Shown: piece after piece, positions 11,198-23,483 of the stretch
Numbering within the stretch: position 1 is the stretch's first letter
Layout: each line of letters opens with the position of its first letter
NCBI GenBank assembly: GCA_027943245.1
Contig: JANDJZ010000423.1
Span: 1-35,345 of the forward strand
DNA length: 35,345 nucleotides
DNA from: Acanthamoeba sp. SK_2022b
Lineage: Eukaryota; Discosea; Longamoebia; Acanthamoebidae
Direction: 5' to 3'
Position numbers and translations under genes: made by a program
Notes under the pieces: model-generated
Told to the model about the DNA's origin: nothing
Database searches by the model: none
What the model saw: the letters and a program-made list of their open reading frames with translations, nothing else

Positions 11198-11526
11198 ACA
11201 CACACACACACACACACTCCTGCGCACGCGAGTGAAGAGTGGTTGGCTGTCTGTTTCCGTTTCTTACCGCGGCCGAGCGCGTCTGCCAAGCAGAGGAGCT
11301 GGCGCTGGTGGTGGAGTTTGACGCGACGTCTCCCAAGCTCATCGCGTTTTCCAACGCCCCCGCGACCGAAGCCGAAGCGGACCGCTCGGGCGCCGGCACG
11401 GAACACGAGGAAGACGACGAGGAGGAGGAGCAACACATCGAGACGCCAGCGCAGCACGAGCAGCCGCTGCTCTACCTGACCCTGCGGCGAGGTCCGCCAC
11501 TCCTCCTCCCACCGAGCTCAGCGCAC

Positions 11527-11592
<66 letters not shown>

Positions 11593-12765
11593 GTATGTGT
11601 GTGGCGGCCATCAGCTAAGGAACATGTGGCGGGGGTTCAGACGCGCTCTACGAGATGACCACCGACGAGAAGGCGCTGGTGTGGCGGTACCGCCGCTACA
11701 TACGCTCGCAGCGGCCCTACTCCCTGTCCAAGGTCCTCCTGGCCGCCCCGCCCACCAGCCGACGGACCATCGCCACCATCCACGCCCTCCTCGCCAGCTG
11801 GCCGGCGCTCCCGCCCGTCTACGCCCTCGAGGTATGCCCTCGCCCGTCAATGCGTTGAGTGGCGGGGCCCCGTTCGATGTGTGTGTGTGGCTCAAGCGTT
11901 GACGCTGTGTCGTCGTCGTTGCCTTGTCTCCAACAGCTGTTGGGCGCGCGGTACGGGGACACCGAGGTGCGGCGGTACGCGGTGAACTGCCTGCGGGAGC
12001 TCACGGACCGACAGCTGGTCGAGTACCTGCCGCAGCTGATCCAGGTCCTCAAGTCCGAGCCCTACGACTACTCCCACCTGTTCGAATTCCTCTTCCTGCG
12101 GTCCATGCGTTCGATCGTGCTGGGCCACCCCTTCTTCTGGCACCTCACCGTACGTCACCCATTATTTATTTCATTTCATTTTATTTTATTTCCCAATTTA
12201 ATTTAATTTTAATTTTTATTTTTGTTGTTTTTAACGCTCACGGTTTCGGCGTGCTGCAGGCCGAGCTGCACAACGAGAGCCACTCGGCGCGGTTCAAGCT
12301 GATGATCGAGGCCTTCCTGGCGGCCAGCGACGACGATGGCGTACGACCTCCGAGTCGTGCTCGCCTGTGTTCTGTGTGTTGACCCACATGTGTGTGTGTC
12401 TGTGATCGGTTGGACAGACCGCGGAGGAAATGAAGCGAGAGCTGGCCGTGGTGGCCGAGTTTGCGCGGGTCGCCAAGGAGCTCAAGGACGTGCCCAAGGA
12501 GGAGCGCACCAAGGCGCTCCAGACCAAGCTCAGGCTCCTCGATCTGCCCAAGTCCTTCCTCCTTCCCTACAACCCCAAGTGCGCTCCACTCCCCTCCCCC
12601 CCCTCCAAATCTCATTCGCAATGCTGTGTGTGATGTCGGGCCGTGCGACTGTGCGATGACTCACTCACTCTGGGCATGGTCATGCGTTGATCCAGGTTCG
12701 AGGTGTCGCGCATGATCGTCGAGAAGTGCCGCGTGATGGACTCCATGACCGTATGTACACCACTC

Positions 12766-12826
<61 letters not shown>

Positions 12827-13712
12827 TCGCACGTGGACGGGGAAAGCTGACTGGTTTGGGCGCGAATGGCAGAGCCCGCTGTGGCTGGTGTTCGAGAACA
12901 GCGAGCGGCAGACGGCGCACATCATCTTCAAGGTGGGGGACGACCTGCGCACGGACATCCTGTCGCTGCAGATGATCCGCATCATGGACCAGCTGTGGCG
13001 GAACGAGGGGCTCGACCTGCACATGCAGCCCTACCGCGCGGTGAGCACGGGCAAGGACGAGGGCATCATCGAGGTGGTGACCAACTCGGAGACCACGAGC
13101 GCCATCTCGCAGGCCTACGGCGGCGGGGGAGCGGTGAGCGCGTTCTCGCGCACGGCGCTGGCCGAGTGGCTGCGCGCGTGCAACCCGACCGAGGCGGCCT
13201 ACCGCGAGGCCGTGACCAACTTCACGCTGTCGTGCGCCGGCTACTGCGTGGCCACCTACATCCTGGGTGTGGGCGACCGCCACAACGACAACATCATGAT
13301 CACCTACGGCGGCAACCTCTTCCACATCGACTTTGCCTACTTCCTCGGCCGGCGGGTCACCTTCGCGGGCATCCCGCGCGAGACGACGCCCTTTGTCCTC
13401 ACGCCGGCCTTTGTCCAGGCCATGGGCGGCCTCGAGTCGTCCAACTTCCGGTCGTTCGTCGCGCACTGCTGTCGGGCCTACAACGTGATCCGCCGCCACG
13501 GCCACCTCTTCATCACCCTCTTCGCCATGATGGTGTCGAGCGGCATGTCGCAGCTGCAGAGCCTGGACGACCTCGACTACCTGCGCCGCGCGCTGGCGCT
13601 CGACCTCACCGATGACGAGGCCGCCGCGCGCTTCACCCAGCTCATCCAGGAGAGCTGCAGCAACCAGATCACCCAGCTCAACAACGCCGTGCACATCTTT
13701 GCCCACAGCTAG
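8530..13712 (+). CDS. C1-PH-class I phosphatidylinositol 3-kinase
   Basis: Exons: 8530-8793 (or 8751), 8875-9006, 9145-9387, 9466-9579, 9668-9768, 9839-10008, 10107-10406, 10523-10788, 10911-11133, 11294-11491, 11641-11831, 11937-12149, 12260-12340, 12418-12578, 12696-12750, 12873-13712; about 1183 aa. A C1 zinc finger (H-x12-C-x2-C-x12-C-x2-C-x4-H-x2-C-x7-C, residues about 26-75) is followed by a PH domain (about 95-205), a Ras-binding domain (FLVLFRMGKNAYRV, EDYVVRCGRLNEYI), C2, helical PIK domain and lipid kinase domain. In the kinase the ATP lysine (IIFKVGDDLR) and catalytic loop (GDRHNDN) are intact, but DFG reads DFA and the activation loop is poor in basic residues. RBD plus C2 plus helical order indicates class I, making PtdIns(3,4,5)P3 at the membrane downstream of Ras; lipid specificity is open. 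The C1 domain suggests diacylglycerol-linked or structural membrane recruitment. Confidence 0.9.
10886..10907 (+). repeat. Short (CA)n next to PI3K exon 9 acceptor
   Basis: Ten CA units lead into CGCAG at 10910, in an otherwise AT-rich intron. Confidence 0.85.
11146..11218 (+). repeat. (CA)n microsatellite in PI3K intron 9
   Basis: About 36 CA units, interrupted once near 11196, sit between the donor at 11134 and acceptor at 11293. Confidence 0.95.
11529..11588 (+). repeat. (GT)n microsatellite in PI3K intron 10
   Basis: About 30 GT units in the intron between 11492 and 11640. The preceding intron carries the opposite (CA)n, so the two could pair in the pre-mRNA. Confidence 0.95.
12766..12824 (+). 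repeat. (CA)n microsatellite in PI3K intron 15
   Basis: About 29 CA units in the intron 12751-12872. Confidence 0.95.
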
Positions 13713-13878
13713 TAGTTGGGAGCTGTGCGCTTCTGTACATTGGAGTTGTTCAAGGTTTGCTTGTTGCTTGTACTGGCGGTGGCTGTTTTTTGTCGACTAG
13801 TAGAGGTCGACGATAAATAACACAGCGAAAGAAAGACTGAAATCAATCAGGAGCACTCGCTGACCATTCTGTATCAAG

Positions 13879-15135
13879 ATGATGAAGAGAGGACTTATCC
13901 GCCAGGCACCCAGGGTAAGAGACTTTTTATTTCGCAGTGCTATCACTTCTTCCTCGTTGTTGTTGCGGGGGTTTTACAAGTGTAACATTCGCTGCATTGC
14001 GCCCCCCATTATTAATAATGTTCTGCACCATCCAGTCTGTTATCCTGAGCCAGAGGCAGTCGGCCCAGGCCATGCGCCTCTTCGCCTCTTCGGCCCCCGC
14101 GCCCAGCGCCGACGAGATTCAGTTCCAGGTTATCGGTGATACCTCTGCCCCTTATCCGTCGCGGCCCTTCACCACCAAGAGCAAGGCGGAGCTCGAGGAG
14201 GGCATCAAGCAGAAGGCCAACCAAGTCCGTAACCAGTTCGAGGCCAAGTTCACCGCTGACACTCCCGAGGGTGCCCTCTTCAAGGGTGTTCTCGAGGTCA
14301 AGCCCGTACGTTTCGCCCATTAATTTCCGCTCCATTTTGATTTGCCCTACTTCTTCATCCGTCTAATCTTCCCCCCCCCCCCGTTATCCAACCCTAATCC
14401 GCGTCGTTTCCTGTCGCAGTACGATGAGGAGGCTCTTAAGCAGGAAATGGAGCAGGTCACCAACCCCAAGATTCAGGCCACCGTCGAACAGGCTTTCAGT
14501 ATGCCCCCCTCCCCGTGATTTGCCGCGCAGAATCTTGCTCTCCATTTCATGTGTTTAATTAATTCATGTTTTTCTGTGCAGACACGAAGAACCACAACTT
14601 CTTGACTGAGTTCCTGGCGTCGCGCACTGCTAGCTACCTCGAGGACCCCACGCTGTACTTCAGCTACGGCGAGAACCCCTCAGCCACGCTCAACGCCAAC
14701 TGGCACAGCCAGGTCACGAGCAACCTCACCACCCTCGGCAAGCGCGAGATCCTCAACTCGCTCGCGTCGCTCTCGGCCGAGGCCAGGGACATCCAGCAGC
14801 TCGAACAGCAGCTCAAGAAGGCCAACGAGGACCTGCTTCAGAAGCTGCAGGCCGACATCGACTTCCTCTCCAACAAGGAGCTCTATGCCAAGTCGCTCGA
14901 GGCGACGGGCATGAACCCTCTCCACGTGGCCCAGATGACCGACATCGTCACCACCGACCCGATCGCCGCCAGGGCCCTCCCGCTCGTCCAGAAGCAGCTC
15001 GCCGAGGCGACCCAGGCCCGTCAGGATAGCGCTGCCTTCCAGCAGTTCACCGAGATCCTCGCCGACAGCCGCGAGCTTGTCAAGCAGCTCCAGGCTTCGG
15101 GCCTCCAGTTCGACGCCTCCAAGGTCTCCTTCTAA
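13879..15135 (+). CDS. Probable mitochondrial protein, function unknown, 312 aa
   Basis: Exons: 13879-13914, 14036-14305, 14420-14498, 14582-15135 (TAA). The N-terminus (MMKRGLIRQAPR, then SVILSQRQSAQAMRLF) is rich in Arg/Ser, lacks acids and is amphipathic, like a mitochondrial presequence, with likely cleavage near RLFASSAPAP. The mature part is mostly helical and hydrophilic: a Lys/Glu-rich segment (TTKSKAELEEGIKQKAN), a middle block (KNHNFLTEFLASRTASYLED) and a predicted coiled coil (DIQQLEQQLKKANEDLLQKL). The strongly biased GC-ending codons and optimised look suggest high expression, as for a respiratory-complex or ATP-synthase accessory subunit; that is inference only. I recognise no domain. 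An intron right after the presequence start is common in such genes. Confidence 0.82.
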
Positions 15136-15675
15136 ATAGATTGTCCCGCTCTTGAAAGGCTGCCCCTGGATCCTCCCTTCAACCCCCCGTTACTCACATG
15201 AACAATAGACCTCTTCTTTTCCTCCGTCTTCGCCTTCTTGTGTTTGTTGCCTTGTCGTTGGTTTTTTTGCTTGTGCCCATGGTACACTGCCTCAACCTCA
15301 ACAGGACTTTGTTCACCGTTCATATCTTTGTGTATACACGTGAACAAAGGAGGGGCGGTGTACCTCCTCCTCATTCACCACATAACGTGGAGCTGCACAG
15401 TCCAGCATGTGCAGGTGATAAGTGCTCTCAGCCAGAGATCGTGATCCATGTGCTCAAATGTTGGTCCTCTAGTGTGTACCCACTGCCCCCAAGCAACATA
15501 TCCACCCAACACTTATGTGCACAAACCATCACAGGACATGCACAGCCCCACCAGCCAATGGAAGAGACCTGATGACGAAGGGCCCAACCCAAACCAACAA
15601 GGCACTATTTTCTTCACTATTTTCTTGCGTGTTTCAAGGCCTTCAATTTATTTTTATTTTCTGGCAGTAGTTGGC
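15136..15675. other. Spacer, partly CpG-poor, before the F-box gene
   Basis: 3' UTR of the upstream gene, then a stretch (about 15270-15600) of lower GC and reduced CpG without a convincing open frame, then a short T-rich leader just before the F-box start. Nothing else is supportable. Confidence 0.5.
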
Positions 15676-16262
15676 ATGGAAGCTATCCCGGACGAGCTGC
15701 TAGGGCTCATCCTCTCCTCCCGCCGGCCCTCGCCGGCTGAGCTCTGCCTCTACGCTTCTCTCTCAAAGAGGTATGCACTTGCAATGAGTTGCGCTCCCCC
15801 CCCCCACAAACAAGGAGACTTGACCAATGTCGCGCGGTCAGATGGCACAGGATAGTGATGGCCGCTGAAGCGCAGGGACAGACAGCGCTGGCCCTGTGGT
15901 CAGGGACCGCCCGCGACGCTGTGTGGCCTGACCCGCACCCAACGGCCATACGCAACGCGGAGCGCGCCGGCGGTCCTGACCTGTGGCGGCGCCTCCAGTG
16001 CTATCGCCGCTTCCGCGCGCAGCGCGTCGACCAGCTCCGCCTGCACAGCTCCGCCGAGCTGGCCTACGTAAGGCACTACTTCATGCAGCCACACGGACTC
16101 GCTCAGTTGCTCACTCACACGGTGTGCCCGCGGCATCAGGATCGATGCGAGGAGTACCTCTTGTGTGCCGCCAAGAAGCTCTTCACCGACTCTCTCTTGA
16201 ATGACGCCACGTTTGCGCAGGTCAAGGCCAGCCACCACGACCCACTGTGTACGACACAGTGG

Positions 16263-16334
<72 letters not shown>

Positions 16335-18073
16335 CGAGCACGTGAGCACACATGTGACGGGTAAGGCACTGCAGCGGTCAAGTGGGCTCTGGCCACACAC
16401 GGCAAGAAAGCACGGCAGCTGTACCGCGACGCTGTAAACAGCTACGCGCTGGTCGACACTCTCGCGGTAACACCTGCGCGCTACACTCATCACCGCTCGA
16501 CCCTTTATTGACCGTGTGTGTCGGTGACCAGGTGTGCCAAGATGTGAGCGGAGGGAGGCCCCTGATTCTCGTTTACGACATCGATCTCTCCGACGATGAG
16601 CTCGCCGCGGCCGAGGCCGAACAGCCGAGCGGCGCGCTTCCCCGCGGGAATGGCGAGAACACCGCTGAGCGCGCCAAGCTGCTCCACTCCATCGAGTTCG
16701 GCGAAGAGGTTCGATTGCCGCTCGTTGTCTTATTGGCTCACATTATATCTTTTTCGTTAATTATGTTTTTATATATGTTACCGAAATAAGGTCACGGAGA
16801 TGAGTCCGCATCACGCGAGTGGTCGAGTGTTAGGGCTCTACGATAGCAACATCTCGGTCGTCGATGCCCACGGCGGTCACATTCTAGGTCAATACAACGC
16901 ACGCACGCACGCACGCACACGTATGTGTTATTCACTTCAGACTTGCGCATTCGTTGTGAACTCAGGCGAGCCTCTCCTGCCGCGCGGGGTCTATCGGGAC
17001 CTGGCGATGTTGCGCATTGACGGCGACCTGCTGGCCTTCACGGCCACGCAGTCTGGCAGTACGCCCTCCCCCCCACCACAACGCACACCGAAAGCCACCT
17101 CAAGGCGTCGTGTGGCACGCAGCGCTCACACACTTTCTCGCGAATGCGTCCAACGTTGCAAATAGACCGTGCGACAGAAGTGTGGGGCATCGGCGAGCCG
17201 TCCACGGCTGCGCTGTACCGCACGAGGCGCGTGAACCAAGTGTTCAACACTCACCTCCACGATGTACGTCCACGGTCCTCGTGCTCTCTCATAGAACATC
17301 TATCTATTTATTTGCTAAATATACTCAAACAAACAAACATTTTATTTTATTTTATTTTATTTTTTTAAAGCAAATATAACACGAAAACCGCTACACGCAG
17401 AAGAGGGAGCTGTGGGCGGTGGAGGAGCTCGGGACCGTAGTCAACACGTCCATGTATGACCTGCGCAGCCCAGACCCCGTCTGCTCGGTACTTCCACCGC
17501 GCAACAGGCCACGCCCACACCACCCTGAAGAACGATTCTTCGTACACTCGACGGTCATGTCGCTGGCGCGCACAGGTCAACTCGTCCACCGGGGATAGCC
17601 TGTTTGTCAACGACCATTTTGTTGCCCTGGGCCACGGTACCACACGCGGTCGCTGCGAGTGTGTGTTGAACCACACCTGGCCTCCTTTCTCTGATCATCA
17701 CAACGCGTGCGTGCGTGCGTGCGGTTTTCCTCCTCTCAAACCAGCCATGTGGACTCCCGACCCGCTGCGTGTACAGGTGTTTGACAGGCGGAACCTGAGC
17801 GCTCCCCTTGGTATGTGCACGCCCCCTCGACGCTGTGCGTGCGCCGCCCACTCCCTGCGTGAATACGACAATATGACAATGCTATGTTCAGTGTCGCATG
17901 AGCAGCACACGTACCTGGTGACGGACGTGGTGATGACCAGCGACAACAGGAAGGTGGTCTCCTGCGCGTGGGACGGCAAGATCATCGTCTCGGGTACGGC
18001 ACCCGAGTTTGCTGCGTCGTGCGTATCGACCACCGACCACTGCTCGATCGGCTTTGCTGTGTTGCACAAGTCA

Positions 18074-18138
<65 letters not shown>

Positions 18139-18349
18139 GAGGCCAGATGTGGCCACGGGCGAGACCAAGTCGATGGACCTGTTCGCCAAGCTGGGCCGCA
18201 TGCAGTTGATCACGGATAGAGTGCTAGCGGTGACGGACGTCATGAGCGCGGTCTCGTTTATCGATCTCGACACCTTGGAGTTTGTGCGTGGCTACGAGGT
18301 ACGGCGCGCGACACGCGAACCATGTAGCGGTCATCCATACTCAGTTACA

Positions 18350-18410
<61 letters not shown>

Positions 18411-18545
18411 ACGCCGAACGGGTGCGGCAATAACTGCACGTTCCAGATCAACGAGACCAAGCTCGGTGCTGGCATGGCCAATGGCGGAATCGGATGCTTC
18501 GCCGTGTTCGACCTGGCTCTCGGCTTCTTTGATGACACACACTAG
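15676..18545 (+). CDS. F-box / WD-repeat protein
   Basis: Likely exons: 15676-15770, 15842-16248, 16375-16466, 16532-16708, 16791-16887, 16966-17058, 17166-17263, 17401-17436 (or 17453), 17576 (or 17599)-17636, 17745-17810, 17892-17993, 18147-18298, 18408-18545; about 537 aa. Residues 1-45 read as an F-box: IPDELLGLIL, LCLYASLSKRWHRIV, then a helical region (LWRRLQCYRRFRAQRVDQL). The C-terminal two thirds has degenerate WD-type blades: GRVLGLYDSNISVVDAHGG, RATEVWGIGE, LRVQVFDRRNLSAPL, KVVSCAWDGKIIVSDVATGE and FIDLDTLEFVRGYE. By family, such proteins are substrate receptors of SCF ubiquitin ligases, with the F-box binding Skp1 and the propeller binding substrate. The eighth/ninth exon junction is uncertain; either option keeps frame. 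Three introns carry CA/GT repeats. Confidence 0.78.
16265..16330 (+). repeat. (GT)n microsatellite in F-box/WD intron 2
   Basis: About 33 GT units soon after the donor at 16249. Confidence 0.95.
18079..18137 (+). repeat. (GT)n microsatellite in F-box/WD intron
   Basis: About 29 GT units in the intron 17994-18146. The next intron carries the complementary (CA)n. Confidence 0.95.
18351..18407 (+). repeat. (CA)n whose last unit forms the splice acceptor
   Basis: About 28 CA units end in CACACAG; the final CAG at 18407 is the acceptor of the last F-box/WD exon. No pyrimidine tract separates repeat and exon. Confidence 0.92.
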
Positions 18546-19306
18546 TGGTCTTCCATTGGCCGGGACTGCTGGCGGCAGACAATGGTGGTGACTGCAATGA
18601 TCGGCGTAGTTGTTTGAGCTCCTGCCGCGGGGTTTGGCGGCATCGCCCTGGCCGCCGCGGTCATTGCAGCCACCGCCATTGGCAGTGTCGTTGTTAGTGT
18701 CGTCGTCGTCGTTGCCGCTGCTCACGTTGCGGTCCTCGGCGGGGACCGTCTGGCGTCGTGCCGGGTCCCGTTGTTGTTGTCGTCATCGGCAATGACGACG
18801 ACGACGGCTCTGCTGCGGAGCACTGGCCGAGGGGTGCTCTCCATGGTTGGGGGCGGGCGGGGTGGGTTTGTGGTCCAGAGGGCGCCGATGCGGGGGTGCG
18901 GGGGATTGCAGACAGAGGTGTGGGTGGTGCGTACTACCGGGCCGTCTCCTCGCGGCCTTTTGGAAAAGGGGCGGCGCGCGGGGGGGCAGAGGTGAGGTGC
19001 CTGTTGCCTCGTGGCAAGCGGTCAAATGACACCGCCAAGTGATCTCCTCTGCGGGGGATGTGCCTCTTGCATCTCGCCGAAAAAAAGCAATAGGGCAAAC
19101 AGTGGTTTCACGTTCTCCTCATTGCCCCCACCACAATCTGTTTCTTGTTCAACTACCCGCCCGAAAGAGATCGTTTCAGCCAGTAGCTACCTTTGTCCTT
19201 CTTTTTTTGCGCATCCTGCTGACAGGGCAGAGTCCTCTCTTGACAGCCAGCATAAATACGACAATGACAATGACAATAGCAAGGCTAGTTGTGGAGGATA
19301 CCAGCC
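18546..19306. other. Convergent spacer with Asp/Asn-triplet low complexity
   Basis: Lies between the stops of two convergent genes. 18660-18810 is rich in GTC/GTT triplets, which read as Asp/Asn runs on the minus strand. A plus-strand ORF at 18771-18995 starts with an Arg/Thr-rich presequence-like peptide (ATG at 18792; MTTTTALLRSTGRGVLSM), but no continuing exon is evident. Gene status unsupported; the region may simply be overlapping 3' UTRs. Confidence 0.4.
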
Positions 19307-19767
19307 TTACATGTACAGAGTTTTGTAGAAGGGGAGCGCGACTTTGGAAAGATGGCGCGTCTCCTCATCAGCGGCCATGAGCAAGTCGGCCATGGTGATG
19401 TGACGCGCCGCCGCACACTCCTCGCTCTCGCTCTGCCTCAGGCTGGCCCGCTCCGCCGCGCGCACGATTGCATTCTACCCCCCCCCCCCCAAACCACCAC
19501 CACAAGGGGTCTTTGAGCGAGGCATGGCGTAGTGTGGCGTGGAGTGAGTGCATGCTGCCCGTTACCATGATGCTGCCTCCGGTGAAGTGGAAGCGGTGGG
19601 CCAGGAGGCCCAAGTCCACGTCATCGCCTAGCGGTACCTGGTCGGGTATGAGCCGCCGCCACAGGCGTTCGCGCACATCTTCGGCCGGCAGCCCAAACTC
19701 CAGCGCAAAGTTGATGCGCCTGAACAGCGAATAGTCCAAGTCCTACTCACTCACACACATCACACAC

Positions 19768-19829
<62 letters not shown>

Positions 19830-20222
19830 CATTGGTCGTATGCGCGTGAGGTGCAGGGACAAGGGAGAGCGCGCACCTCGATCTTGTCGCAGATGAGCAC
19901 CACGACGCCGGGGAACTTGTTGATCTGGTAGAGGACCGCGTTGCGCTCGTTGAGCGCGTGCTGCCGTGGCGGAGCTGGCCGGTTAGTCGCCACTCGCCCA
20001 ATGGCGTTGCAGTGTGCGGCGTGTGCGGCAGAGCCGTACCTGGGAGGAAGGGAACGACGACGAAAACATGACGGAGGCCTGATCGAACACCAGGATGGCG
20101 TCCATCTTCTTGGCCTCCTTGAACAGGGCGTCCACGTTCTTGATGCTTCCGCCCACGTACTTGATCGCGCGGCCCATCTCGTAGCCTGCCAGCCACCGCC
20201 GATTGCCTTTAGCGCGCGTGCA

Positions 20223-20266
<44 letters not shown>

Positions 20267-22271
20267 CACAAGTGGGAGAGAGACTGACCCAGCGCCTCGG
20301 CGGCGGTGCGCTTGCCCGCCCCTGGATGCTCGCCGGTGAACACCACGACCGTGCCCTGCTGCATCTGGCTCTCGAATCCCTGCGTGTCGGCGGGTCTCGC
20401 TCAGCTCCCCTTCTTCGCCGAACGTGTGGGCGGTGGTGTGGTGTGGTGGGAGGAGGAGGGGAGGAAGAGATGTGTACGGACCCAGTGGCCAAAGAGGACC
20501 TTGCGGGCCTTTTCGAAGGAGATGACGTCGTTGATGCAGCCCCGCTGATGGTCGGTGAGCACCATGTCCTCCACGCCCTACACACACACTTTATTAACAT
20601 AATATGATAACAAAATGTAGAATATAAATTATTAAATTAATAAATGATATGAATATTAATTATGATAAATAAGGTAAATGTTGTTGTGTTACTAAGGAAG
20701 TAGAGAACCTTCTTGGGCACGACGCGTTGCTCAAAGTCGACCATCTGCAGGTGGCCACGCAGCTGCAGCTTGGCTGCGGCCCAAAAGGTCAATCAGGCTT
20801 GCAGCATTACAACAGGCGCGCGCACGCACACGCACGCACGCACACACGCACACGCACACGCACACGCGCATGCACCTCCCCTCTCCAGGTCCTGCTGTTG
20901 TAGGCAGATGTTCTCGCCATCCCTCGCGATGGCAAAGGTCAGCGCCGAGAGGATCGCCTGTCGACATCTCTCGTTAGCCCGTCACGAAAGAACTCAGAGA
21001 GAGAGAGAGAGAGATAGAAAGAGAGAGGAGAAGGCGCACGTTCTTGATGAATCCGCCGGCGAGTTCAAAGTTCATGGCCAGCTTGGTCCACTCGACGTCC
21101 TCGGCCACCTCGATGTCCGGCGGCACGTGCGATCGCCAGATCTCCCTCCGCAAGTTGAAGTCGGGCAGCTTGAACTCGATCGCCAAATTGATTCGCCTTT
21201 ATAAAATCATTTACAATTTCAATTTCATTAATGAATCAAATAAAATAAAATAAGATAAAATAAGATAGATAAGATAAGATAAAAATAAAATTGAATTTGT
21301 GCAGGTCGTGTACCTGTACATGGCCTCGTCCAAGTCATAGGGCCGGTTAGTGGCCTGAGCGAGACCGACACGCGTTAGTCGGGGGAGCACAGCGCAGGCG
21401 ACAGGGGCACAGTCGGGACAGGTCACCATCACAACGAGGCCGTCGTAGTGCTCGATCTCGGTCAAGAGGGAGGTGAGGTCGCCCGCCTTGGACTGGTTCC
21501 TGCTCTCGAAAAGCGACTCGCACTCATCTGCAGGAGTTTTGGGGGGGGGGGGCGTATTCACTCCGTGAGTGGACGTTTGGAGGGGGGGGTGGAATGAGGA
21601 GAGAGCGGCACCGAAGAAGATGATGGCGTCGTAGAGCTTGGCCTCGCGGAAGATGAGCCGCATGAGCTCGCTCATGTTCTTGGTGCCCAGCGATGGGAAG
21701 TTGACCACCAGCAGCTTCTTCTGCAGACGATTCGCGATCGCGTTGGCCATCTGCGATCACCCCCCCCCCCCGCAGCCAGCGCGTGGCGTGTGAGCTCACA
21801 CCGCTCCCTTAAGCCACCTCCCCCTCACGACAACCGCAAGGGCGAGCCCTCACCATCGTCTTGCCAGTCCCGCTGGGCCCAAAGAACAGCATGCACACGC
21901 CTGGGAGGAGCCACACGCAAAGCAGCGACGAATGGGGTGAGCTGCCACCGCCGCGAACAGGTTGAGGGGGAGAGGAGGCGTTACCCGTGCCGTAGGTGAG
22001 CCGGTCCGCCAGGCCCTTGGACCTGCAGCACTTCTTGAAGGCCTCGAAGTTGTCGATGGTGTCCATGATGAGCCTCTTTTGGTCTGGTTCACATCATTTT
22101 GTGATCAAAATATCATATAATATAATATCATAATATAATATAATATAGTCTTGTAAATACTATATATATAGAAACAATAATACAGTTTAAGTGCGGCAGG
22201 TCAGTCGACGTACCAGCGGGAAGGACGACCTGCTCCAGCTTTACTTTGGGGGAGAAGAGGTCGCTCCCGTC

Positions 22272-22328
<57 letters not shown>

Positions 22329-23483
22329 AGTTGTAGTTGTTGTTGTTGTAGTTGTAGTTGTTGTAGTTGTAGTTGTTGTTGTTGTCAGCGCAGATAGCAA
22401 AGAGTGAGAGAGAGAGAGAGAGAGAGAGGAGAAGGTCGTGTGACCAGATGGAAGGCCACATGTACCCACGAGCTCGGACAGTTCGGTGTCCAGGCCGACG
22501 ATGTAGTCCAGCAAACGGCGGTCGATCTCCACAGCGGAGTCGAGCAGGTCGGTGCCCTTCCTGAACGGCGGATCCGAGAGCGAGATGATCCCCTGTGGGC
22601 GGTGTCCACCACCACAGACCGCGGGGGTGAGCCAGCCAGTGGGCGGGAACCAGTTGATCATCTTCCACACATGTCTCGCTCAGTGCATACCTCGCGAATC
22701 ATGCGCGAGTTCTTGTAGAAGTAGGTTCGGTACTGGATCTGCTGCTCCAGCCCGTCGCAGAACAGGCCCAGCAAGGTTCCCTGAACAAACAAACAAATAA
22801 TTAACAACAGCAATAAATAACATACAACAATTGAAAATATAATTATTATATATTAATAAACAATAAACAGCGAAAGTGAGAAAACAACATTGCACTCGGG
22901 AGGAGGGCTTGCGTACCACATCGAAGCTCTGTCGGAAGATGGGGTCGTCCCTCCTCGACGACGCCTTGCGTACGTTGGTCGAGATCATGCCCGCGATCAA
23001 AGTGAGAAGGACCTGCTTCTCGAACGTGTCTGCCCAAAGCGCGAGAGATCGTCAATGCTTGACCACTCACACACACGCGCACGCACGCGCGCACACCAGG
23101 AGAGAGAGAGAAAGGGCAGGGGGAGAGAGAGAGAGAGATGGCTCGGTGTACCCAGCCCCCGGAGTCGAACCAGCTGTTCGATTCGGGGCAGCCAATCGGC
23201 GTTCTTGAGCGTCACCGCCAGCCGCTTCTCTATCTTGGCCTCAATGCTCCGCGCCTTGGCCCTTTTTCCCACGCCCACCGCCGCCACGCTCCGAATGAGT
23301 TCACGAATCGATCCGAGCGCCCTCGCTACGAACGCGGGGAGACGGGCGGCCCGGTGCTGTACCGGAGCTCGCGCAGGATCGACTCGGGCTTGCGCTGGTC
23401 TGCCCGGAAGCTCGTGTCCTCCTCGGAGTCGACCTTTTTCATTCGCAGACGTGTTTCAATGAGCGAGAACTGGTCCTCCAAAT

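Noticed and set aside
12612..13706. 364-codon minus-strand ORF opposite the PI3K kinase domain
   Set aside because: Antisense shadow created by GC-rich codons; the plus strand encodes an unmistakable lipid kinase.
22404..22718. Plus-strand ORF over the AAA+ gene
   Set aside because: Covers minus-strand exons with conserved frame and phase; a shadow.
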